Shown piece by piece: positions 29,238-34,950 of a stretch of 34,950 nucleotides of DNA. How positions within the stretch are numbered: the first letter of the stretch is position 1; each line of letters begins with the position of its first letter. The stretch spans positions 1 to 34,950 of the forward strand of contig JAAZKW010000002.1 in assembly GCA_012799635.1 (NCBI GenBank). Reading direction: 5' to 3'. The DNA is from Mollicutes bacterium (GTDB taxonomy: Bacteria; Bacillota_I; Bacilli_A; RF39; UBA660). The notes beneath the pieces are model-generated. The model was not told the DNA's origin, made no database searches, and was given only the letters and a program-made list of their open reading frames with translations. The translations under genes and the position numbers were made by a program.

Positions 29238-29959
29238 TTTCTTTCCCTTTCTATTAAATAACTAACTACTTCATCATATAACTTTTCAAAAGTATCATCT
29301 TTAGCTATTTTTTCATAAAAATGCTTAAAATTTTCTCTTAACTCTTTAGCAGCAAGATCATAGTTTAAATCAAATGCTGCAGCAAACTTTAAAAGTAAAA
29401 AATCATTATTGGTTCTAATTTCTTTATAATTTGCTATTTCATGATTCAAAATATTTTTAACTATCTTTGGATTTACTTTAGAATTATCAAACTTATGATC
29501 ATAGTCTTTTAAATAACCTATTACATAAAATATATCTATTTTATCAGTATCTCTAATTAATTTAGCATGTTTTATAAATCTTTCATCTGAAAGTTTATCT
29601 ATTTGATATTTATTATGATTTAAAATAGCAAATTTAATTAATTCATAATCTTTTTCATCTTTAACAAATTTTTTAATAAGATTATCTTCAAAAAGAATTT
29701 TAACACCTAAAAGAGCGTGATCAGTGGACATTTGATCATCATAGGTCTTATATACTTTGTATTGTTCAAATCTTCCTATATCATGAAGTAAACCAATAAT
29801 TTTAGCCAATTTAATATCTTTTTTATTAAAACCTAATGCTTTAGCATATTTTTCTTGTAATTTCATAACTCTAAAAGAATGAAAATATTTACTATGAATA
29901 GCTTCTTCCTTCATATTAAAGTTACTAACATACTTATAAAATTTAAATTTTAAAAACAT
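29231..29959 (-). CDS. HD-domain phosphohydrolase
   Basis: This 242-residue protein has the HD fold: His near 25 (KYFHSFRVMKLQ), LLHDIGRFEQY with the HD pair, DHALLGVKIL, and NHNKYQIDKL. These supply the metal-binding His and Asp residues of HD-type nucleotide or cyclic-nucleotide phosphohydrolases. The substrate is unknown. It lies directly behind the T-box and ahead of valS, so it would be induced with valS when charged tRNA-Val is scarce, an unusual partner for a synthetase. Its stop overlaps the valS start by 7 bases. Confidence 0.85.
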   Translation of the reverse strand: MFLKFKFYKYVSNFNMKEEAIHSKYFHSFRVMKLQEKYAKALGFNKKDIKLAKIIGLLHDIGRFEQYKVYKTYDDQMSTDHALLGVKILFEDNLIKKFVKDEKDYELIKFAILNHNKYQIDKLSDERFIKHAKLIRDTDKIDIFYVIGYLKDYDHKFDNSKVNPKIVKNILNHEIANYKEIRTNNDFLLLKFAAAFDLNYDLAAKELRENFKHFYEKIAKDDTFEKLYDEVVSYLIERERKC

Positions 29960-29979
29960 TTCAAGCTTCCTTTCATTAA

Positions 29980-30185
29980 AAAAGTGGTAACCAAAGGACG
30001 AATAAACCGTGGTACCACCTTAATTATTTCTTAATACTTTAACGCAGTAAACGTTATATTCTACTTATAGTTCAAATATAATGCTCCCAAGCTACCTTCA
30101 TTTATTTTCTTTTAGAAAAGCTTTCAGCCAATGACTTTTCCTTTCTTTAAAAAGTTTTATAAACTACTCCTCTTGTTCCTTGCAT
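29980..30185 (-). promoter_or_regulatory. T-box riboswitch (valine) with terminator/antiterminator
   Basis: The minus strand carries the T-box core AAGGTGGTACCACGG (30021-30007) and, upstream, a stem I region with GAAGGTAGC, in which GTA (30095-30093) is a plausible Val specifier. A terminator (GTGGTACC...GGTTACCAC then six T) ends near 29980. Uncharged tRNA-Val should pair with the T-box and allow transcription of the HD-valS operon. The gap 29960-30238 is fully explained by this element and its promoter. Confidence 0.92.
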
Positions 30186-30194
30186 TTCTCAAAA

Positions 30195-30223
30195 ATTATA
30201 ACACTTTAGCTCTTTTTTGTAAA
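30195..30223 (-). promoter_or_regulatory. Sigma-A promoter of the T-box/HD/valS operon
   Basis: TTTACA (30223-30218) and TATAAT (30200-30195), 17-base spacer. It lies just upstream of the T-box and downstream of the sufU stop. Confidence 0.75.
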
Positions 30224-30238
30224 GAGGGCTTAAAATAC

Positions 30239-30667
30239 TTATTTTCTTTCTAATTTATTAAGAGTTTCTCTTAATCCCTTATAAGGAAGAAACGCACAAG
30301 ACTTCCTTGATGCTTGTTTATATATAGCATCATATACATTAGCATTATTAAGTAAATCTTTATCATATTTCTTTTCATTAATCATCTTTTCAAAATTTTC
30401 AATAAAATTAAGAGCTTCATCAATACTTTTACCTATTAAGTTTTCTATCATAATTGAAGTTGAAGAAATACATATTGCACAAGCTTCACCTTCAAAAGCT
30501 ATATCTAATATTAAATCATTATCTATCTTTATATAAATATCTAAATTATCAATACAGCTTTCATTTCTAGTATTAAATTTAAGATAATCATCATCCTCAA
30601 TAACTTTTCTATTCAAGGGACTTTGATAATGTTCCATTATAATTTCTCTTTTTAAATTATCGTCCAT
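30239..30667 (-). CDS. sufU: SufU-type iron-sulfur scaffold/sulfur-relay protein
   Basis: This 142-residue protein begins MDDNLKREIIMEHYQSPLNR, a SufU hallmark, and has the conserved cysteines in NESCIDNLD, EACAICISS and KSCAFLPYKG. SufU accepts sulfur from SufS through a zinc-bound Cys site. The first Cys lies in CIDN rather than the common CGD, though an Asp follows. Its ATG shares a base with the SufS stop (TAATG), so coupling is tight. It ends the suf operon, with no sufB downstream. Confidence 0.92.
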   Translation of the reverse strand: MDDNLKREIIMEHYQSPLNRKVIEDDDYLKFNTRNESCIDNLDIYIKIDNDLILDIAFEGEACAICISSTSIMIENLIGKSIDEALNFIENFEKMINEKKYDKDLLNNANVYDAIYKQASRKSCAFLPYKGLRETLNKLERK

Positions 30668-31863
30668 TATAACATCTCATTTCTAATTTTATTTTTATCT
30701 TTAAGAAGATCTACTAATAAATCAATCTCTTCTTTAGTATTATAAAAACTTAAACTAATTCTTAAAGTATTACTAACATTAGTCGCTTCTTTTAAGAGTT
30801 TAGCACAATGATTACCTGCTCTTATACAAATATTATATTTATTTAAATAAAAGGCAACATCCTGAGGAAAAATATCTTTAACATTAAATGTCAAGATACT
30901 AGATTCAGATTTCTTATTAAGAATATCAATATGACTAATATCTTTTAATTTGCTATATAAATAATTTCTTAAATCTCTTTCATAAGAAGTTATCTTATCC
31001 ATTCCTATATTATTAATATATTTTATAGCTTCTCCAAAACCAATAACTCCTGCTATATTGGGAGTTCCTGCTTCTAATCTTAAAGGAAGGGATTTTAAAT
31101 AGATATCTGTTGGACTATCAAATGATTCATTCATTCCTCCTCCAAGGTTGATAGCCTCTAATTTATCAAGTAACTCTTCCTTACCATATAAAACACCTAC
31201 TCCAGTTGGACCATAACATTTATGAGCTGAAAAAGCATAAAAATCACAATCAATATCTTGAACATCAACTTTTAAATGAGATGCACTTTGTGCTCCATCA
31301 ATTACAGTTATAATATTATTCTCTTTGGCTATTTTACAAATTTCTTTAATAGGTCTTAAATCACCAATAACATTTGTAATATGAGCTAAAGCAACACACT
31401 TCGTCCTAGGAGTAATCATCTTTTTAAAGTTATCTACTGTTACATGATAATCATCATCTAAAGGTATAAATTTTACTTTAACTCCCATTTTTCTTTCTAA
31501 TCTAAACCACGGTAAAACATTAGAAGCATGTTCTGATACTGTAATTAATATTTCATCATCTTTTAATAAATGATTTTTAACAAAACCATTAGCAATCATG
31601 TTTAAAGATTCTGTTGTACCATTTGTAAAGATAATTTCACTTTTATCTTTAGCATTAATAAAATTTGCAACAAGTAATCTTACCTCTTCATACATAATAT
31701 TTACTTTATATGACAAATCATAATCACCACGATGAATACTAACACTAAAATCTTTATAATATTCACTTGTCTTATTAATAACACTATTAGGTTTTAAACT
31801 AGTTGCACTATTATCAAAATAAATAACATCTTGCTTTAACATTGGAAAATCTTCTCTATTCAT
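30667..31863 (-). CDS. sufS: Cysteine desulfurase SufS
   Basis: This 398-residue PLP enzyme removes sulfur from cysteine for Fe-S cluster assembly. Visible features are the PLP lysine in FSAHKCYGPTGVG, the N-terminal FDNSATSLKP, the HRGDYDLS segment, and the catalytic Cys in RAGNHCAKLL near residue 370. Size and motifs match group II (SufS-like) desulfurases. It overlaps SufD by 8 bases and SufU by one base. Confidence 0.95.
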   Translation of the reverse strand: MNREDFPMLKQDVIYFDNSATSLKPNSVINKTSEYYKDFSVSIHRGDYDLSYKVNIMYEEVRLLVANFINAKDKSEIIFTNGTTESLNMIANGFVKNHLLKDDEILITVSEHASNVLPWFRLERKMGVKVKFIPLDDDYHVTVDNFKKMITPRTKCVALAHITNVIGDLRPIKEICKIAKENNIITVIDGAQSASHLKVDVQDIDCDFYAFSAHKCYGPTGVGVLYGKEELLDKLEAINLGGGMNESFDSPTDIYLKSLPLRLEAGTPNIAGVIGFGEAIKYINNIGMDKITSYERDLRNYLYSKLKDISHIDILNKKSESSILTFNVKDIFPQDVAFYLNKYNICIRAGNHCAKLLKEATNVSNTLRISLSFYNTKEEIDLLVDLLKDKNKIRNEML

Positions 31864-32422
31864 TTTTACTATCCTTTATTATCTTTATAAACTTATTATC
31901 AAACATTCCATATACTAAGCTTTGTTTAATTATATTTTTTGCTTCATCAAATGATATCCCTTTACTTGCTAAATAAAACAACTCATCAAAGTTAAAACTA
32001 CCTATTGTGGCATAATGTTTTGCATCAATATCTTTGGTATCAATTTCTAACACCGGTTTTAAAATAATAGCCCCATTTTCATTTAAACCTTTTATATCTT
32101 CGATTAAAACATTATTTTTAGTTTTTTCTAAAGCTTTTATTTTTACATCAAAATAACCATTATTTTTACAAGCTATTGCCCTTACATTAATATTACTAAT
32201 ATTATTATTACCTGTAACTATATTATCAATATATACCTTTACATCTTCATTGATATAACAAAAAAAATTTAATGTAAGTTTACTATCATTATTTTGAATT
32301 AAACTTATCTTAATATCTTTTTGATCTTTATGATAATAATTAATAATAACTTCCTTTTTATCTTTTAAATTATAATTAAAATCCTGACTATCATTTATTA
32401 TATTAACTACTTCTTTATTCAT
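31856..32422 (-). CDS. sufD: SufD-like Fe-S assembly protein (short)
   Basis: This protein of about 188 residues has the C-terminal SufB/SufD core pattern (NVRAIACKNNGYFDVKIKAL, LKPVLEIDTKDIDAKHYATI, GSFNFDELFYLASKGISFDEA, AKNIIKQSLVYGMF). The start is set at ATG 32422, which overlaps the SufC stop by 8 bases. A longer frame to 32461 lies inside sufC. The usual SufD/SufB proteins are about 400-470 residues, so the N-terminal half is missing. With no sufB in the operon, this short protein may be the only partner of SufC seen here. Confidence 0.82.
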   Translation of the reverse strand: MNKEVVNIINDSQDFNYNLKDKKEVIINYYHKDQKDIKISLIQNNDSKLTLNFFCYINEDVKVYIDNIVTGNNNISNINVRAIACKNNGYFDVKIKALEKTKNNVLIEDIKGLNENGAIILKPVLEIDTKDIDAKHYATIGSFNFDELFYLASKGISFDEAKNIIKQSLVYGMFDNKFIKIIKDSKNE

Positions 32423-33158
32423 TTTCACCAACTTCAGATGTCTTAAAGCCTTCATCTTCAATTTTAAAGGCTAAAGATTTATCTCCAGTTTTACTAATCT
32501 TACCACTTGATAATATATGAACATAATTTGGTTTAATATAATTAACAATACTAGGGTGATGCGAAATAATTAAAATACTACACTTTGTTTTCTTATGATA
32601 TTCATTAATAAAATTACTAACAACTTTTAAAGCATCAACATCAAGACCAGAGTCAATTTCATCAAGAATTAAAAAACTAGGATTAAGCATAGCCATATGC
32701 AAAAGTTCAATCTTCTTTCTTTCACCACCAGATGCTCCAACATTTACTTCTTTATGAATAAACTCTTTCTCAAGACCAAGCTTTTCACATATCTCTTCCA
32801 TCTTTTTATTAAATTCAAAGATATTAATATTTTTGTTTTCTTTCTCTCTTAAAGCAGTTCTAAGCATTTCAGCATTAGTTACTCCTTCAATAGAAATAGG
32901 TGTTTGACCAATAAGCATTATTCCCGATCTAGCTATTTCATAAGTTTCTTTTAATAATAAATTACTATTATTATAGATAATACTTCCACTTATTACTTTA
33001 TAATTAGGATCGTTTAAAATAACCCTACATAATGTTGATTTCCCAATACCATTTTTCCCCATGATAACATGTACTTCACCATCATTAATTGTTAAATTAA
33101 AATCTCTAAGTACTTTTTTATTATCTATATTAACATTTAAATCTTTTATTCTAAACAC
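32415..33158 (-). CDS. sufC: Fe-S assembly ATPase SufC
   Basis: This ABC-type ATPase of about 247 residues has Walker A GKNGIGKST, signature GASGGERKK, Walker B FLILDEIDSG and the switch His (ISHHPS). The motifs and the ABC-SufC-specific DEIDSGLDVDAL identify it. It powers Fe-S cluster assembly with SufB/SufD. The GTG at 33158 is preferred because GGTGA lies 5 bases upstream. Other possible starts (TTG 33170, GTG 33167) have poorer sites. It is first in the operon, with an extended -10 promoter at 33182-33190. Confidence 0.93.
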   Translation of the reverse strand: MFRIKDLNVNIDNKKVLRDFNLTINDGEVHVIMGKNGIGKSTLCRVILNDPNYKVISGSIIYNNSNLLLKETYEIARSGIMLIGQTPISIEGVTNAEMLRTALREKENKNINIFEFNKKMEEICEKLGLEKEFIHKEVNVGASGGERKKIELLHMAMLNPSFLILDEIDSGLDVDALKVVSNFINEYHKKTKCSILIISHHPSIVNYIKPNYVHILSSGKISKTGDKSLAFKIEDEGFKTSEVGENE

Positions 33159-33181
33159 TAAAATCACCAAACTTCTTTTTT

Positions 33182-33190
33182 ATTATACCA
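33182..33190 (-). promoter_or_regulatory. Extended -10 promoter of the suf operon
   Basis: TGGTATAAT on the minus strand, with a weak TTAACT -35 about 18 bases upstream. It lies 24-32 bases before the sufC start. Confidence 0.65.
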
Positions 33191-33214
33191 TGTATACTAT
33201 TAAATAGTTAAGCA

Positions 33215-33250
33215 AATAATAAAAGCACCTTTATAATATATTGGTGCTTT
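33215..33250 (-). terminator. Intrinsic terminator after the 403-residue gene
   Basis: AAAGCACC and GGTGCTTT (8 perfect pairs, 13-base loop), followed by TTTTATTATTT on the minus strand. It separates the unknown gene from the suf promoter. Confidence 0.82.
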
Positions 33251-33259
33251 ATCTTTTAT

Positions 33260-34471
33260 TTATCTACTTTGACCTTGATTTGAAAAATCAATTCCATATT
33301 CATCTGATTCAAGTGGTATGCCAAAATCTTCTTTTTGAGGCAGTTCTGGTAACTCTTGTGGTTCTTCAACTAGCCCATCCATAGCAAATAACTCTGGCAC
33401 ATCTTCCTTTATACGTGGCATTTCTTCAATACCTTTTTGTTTTTCTTTCATTATATCTAAAGCATCACTAATCATTCTAGGTATTTCTTGAGGATCAAGT
33501 ATTGGAATTATAACATCTTCTAACTCATAGCCTGCTAAACTTATAATTTCTTTTGTAATCGCCAGTTCATCATTTTTGAAAGACTCCCACCATTTATCTT
33601 TTATTTGAGCAACTTTGCCCTTTAATTTTTTTATTCCTTCCTTTGAAAGAGCTATTCTTTCATATGTATTTTTTAAATATTTACTAATACTATTATCACC
33701 TTTTGGTAATTCACCTATACCAAGAATGCTAATTAACTTAGTATTCATATACCAAGCTAATATTGATTCTTTAATTTTATCTATTAATTCTTTTACTTGA
33801 TTATGATATTGATTAATCATTTCTTTACTTTGCTCTCTTGCTGACATTTCGTTATTAAATCCCGCCAATTTTTTTTCATAAGTACCTGTAGAGTTTAATC
33901 CTTTAAAAAATGCTTTTATAAATAATGCATTATCAAATTTATCTTTTGGAATATTTTGATACATATTAAATAATTTATTATAAGACTCCTTATCAAGTTT
34001 ATTAATATGCTCACTAAAAAATTCTTTAATTATAGTTTCTAAGTTCATTTTATATATATAATATTGGCCTTGAGATGCAGCTTTGTCCATTTTTTCTAAT
34101 GCTTTATCATAAGATTTATTTCCAAAAATCTTTAAAAGTTTCTCATAAGTATATTCTTTATTAAAAATTTCTTCCGTTTTTAAAAACGTTTCTTCATAAT
34201 TATTAATTATTTCCCATAATTCATTAGGATTTATAGCCAGACTGTTTTGAGAATCATAATAATCACTACTTTCAATTTCTTCTCTTAATCCAACTGGTAA
34301 TTCCTCATTTAAATTTAAACCTATACGTGCACGTGCTATCTCATAATAACTACCTAATAATCCTAATATTTGAACATACGTTTCTTTATCAAGATTCACT
34401 AAAGATGCAAGAAATTCTATAGTTGATTCAGGATAGTCACTTATACTTTGACCTACTTTATTTTCATTCAT
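33260..34471 (-). CDS. Hypothetical helical cytoplasmic protein
   Basis: This 403-residue protein has no signal peptide or membrane helix, is mostly alpha-helical (repeated YEKLLKIF, DKALEKMDKA, KELIDKIKESI) and has a Pro/Glu-rich acidic tail (EEPQELPELPQKEDFGIPLE). I do not recognise the family. It is a single-gene unit with a good promoter (34508-34536) and a clear terminator (33215-33250), next to the suf operon. A GAAAGGAATATATT site precedes the ATG. The acidic tail could be a protein-interaction segment, but no function can be assigned. Confidence 0.75.
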   Translation of the reverse strand: MNENKVGQSISDYPESTIEFLASLVNLDKETYVQILGLLGSYYEIARARIGLNLNEELPVGLREEIESSDYYDSQNSLAINPNELWEIINNYEETFLKTEEIFNKEYTYEKLLKIFGNKSYDKALEKMDKAASQGQYYIYKMNLETIIKEFFSEHINKLDKESYNKLFNMYQNIPKDKFDNALFIKAFFKGLNSTGTYEKKLAGFNNEMSAREQSKEMINQYHNQVKELIDKIKESILAWYMNTKLISILGIGELPKGDNSISKYLKNTYERIALSKEGIKKLKGKVAQIKDKWWESFKNDELAITKEIISLAGYELEDVIIPILDPQEIPRMISDALDIMKEKQKGIEEMPRIKEDVPELFAMDGLVEEPQELPELPQKEDFGIPLESDEYGIDFSNQGQSR

Positions 34472-34507
34472 AATATATTCCTTTCTATTAAACTCTATAC
34501 TACTATA

Positions 34508-34536
34508 AGTATATGACTTTTTATCTTATTTTGCAA
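34508..34536 (-). promoter_or_regulatory. Sigma-A promoter for the 403-residue gene
   Basis: TTGCAA (34536-34531) and TATACT (34513-34508), 17-base spacer, 37 bases before the ATG. Confidence 0.7.
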
Positions 34537-34568
34537 CTAATAAAGATTATATTTAAAATTATTTATGA

Positions 34569-34613
34569 TTATTCCGTGATAATGTCTTAATAGTTATTCC
34601 GCGATTATATCCC
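34569..34613. repeat. Two 20-bp direct repeats, TTATTCCGyGATwAT
   Basis: TTATTCCGTGATAATGTCTT (34569-34588) and TTATTCCGCGATTATATCCC (34594-34613), 15 of 20 identical, with starts 25 bases apart. The rest of the gap 34472-34780 holds the promoter at 34508 and no ORF I can support. Such paired repeats can be the end of an IS element (IS21-type ends carry repeated units), but no transposase is seen. Confidence 0.35.
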
Positions 34614-34780
34614 AACTATGTTATACTACATCGTAGAATTGAAATAATGATAAGAAACATGCCGCTATCAAACTTCATCTATCTACAAAACCAACTAATA
34701 CCCTTATTGTTCCATAAAATTCTTAACATCAATATCATAGCACCATTAAAAAGACTAATGCATTGACTTTAAATATTTTC

Positions 34781-34950
34781 TTAATATGTATCTAATACTT
34801 TATTTAAATCTTCTTCAAAATTTGAATATAAGATATAATTATCAAATCCTTGTTCTAAATAATGTTTGGCTAAATTTTCTTTATTCTTATCGACTATTAT
34901 AATTATTGGGGTTTTAAAATCTTCTTTCTTTTGCAATTCTCTTAAAATAC
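34781..34950 (-). CDS. Receiver-domain-like protein, partial (C-terminus only)
   Basis: The frame enters from the right edge and ends at TAA 34781, giving 56 residues. The sequence ILRELQKKEDFKTPIIIIVD followed by KNKENLAKHYLEQGFDNYIL resembles the second half of a response-regulator receiver domain: the TPIIII strand, a helix, then G-hydrophobic-D-D-Y-like GFDNYI, and a last helix. There is no output domain after it, so it would be a stand-alone receiver or the end of a larger protein. The conserved Lys after the fourth strand is not obvious (YSNF), so phosphorelay function is uncertain. Confidence 0.55.
   Translation of the reverse strand, partial: ILRELQKKEDFKTPIIIIVDKNKENLAKHYLEQGFDNYILYSNFEEDLNKVLDTY

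Noticed and set aside
1-34950. tRNA or rRNA genes
   Set aside because: No cloverleaf-like sequence with a GTTCGAATC-type arm and no rRNA segment was found by eye, so no tRNA attachment site could be proposed.

Overview
The window is AT-rich DNA from a low-GC Firmicutes-type bacterium, most likely an uncultured gut member of the Bacilli near the mollicute-related orders. The evidence is strong AGGAGG-type ribosome sites, sigma-A promoters, a sortase, a T-box, a Suf operon of Firmicutes gene order, and normal use of TGA as a stop with TGG for tryptophan. Every gene I accept, except one IS30-type transposase remnant, lies on the minus strand, so transcription runs from high to low coordinates.

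Positions 1-7809 look like one end of a conjugative/integrative element. In transcription order it carries ParB, a membrane-anchored protein, a large thioester-domain surface adhesin and its sortase, a hypothetical protein, a RepA_N-like replication initiator with iteron-like repeats inside the gene, a small helical protein, SSB, a structured RNA/terminator, an XRE regulator, a two-helix pilin-like conjugation protein, and the start of a VirB6-like membrane protein that runs off the left edge. No ParA is seen next to ParB.

Positions 7839-20245 are an accessory region. One part (8807-14156) is a compact operon with its own promoter, an 18-codon micro-ORF and an attenuator-like terminator. It encodes an HPr-kinase-like protein, a B12-type radical SAM enzyme, a SPASM-type radical SAM enzyme, a pyrophosphatase-like protein and an MTA/SAH/5'-deoxyadenosine-deaminase-like amidohydrolase, so it looks like a peptide- or small-molecule-modifying cluster. 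Around it are single-gene units: ASCH (frameshifted), a RhuM pseudogene, a GNAT, a P-loop kinase, RhuM, RhuM-Doc and an MBL-fold hydrolase. Most are preceded by copies of one modular leader. The leader encodes a tiny peptide of the type MxNKTNINW... or ...NEKVVKSGIQWEMGL, followed by a conserved CCTTAT...ATAAGG hairpin. Three leaders also carry T-tracts phased at about 10.5 bp. Each of the three RhuM loci has one palindrome upstream of the start and another inside the gene, all starting AACT and ending AGTT. This leader/palindrome system is the most unusual content of the window.

Positions 20250-22640 hold a small set of unrecognised membrane or soluble proteins under two near-identical promoters that share a CTGTCAA/TTGACAG inverted repeat. 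Positions 22644-26739 encode a membrane-anchored cohesin protein, a secreted dockerin-bearing glucosaminidase-like wall hydrolase, a membrane-tethered thermonuclease and a frameshifted small gene. Positions 26811-34950 look like core chromosome: valS and an HD hydrolase under a valine T-box, a sufCDSU operon without sufB, an unknown helical protein and the tail of a receiver-like protein.
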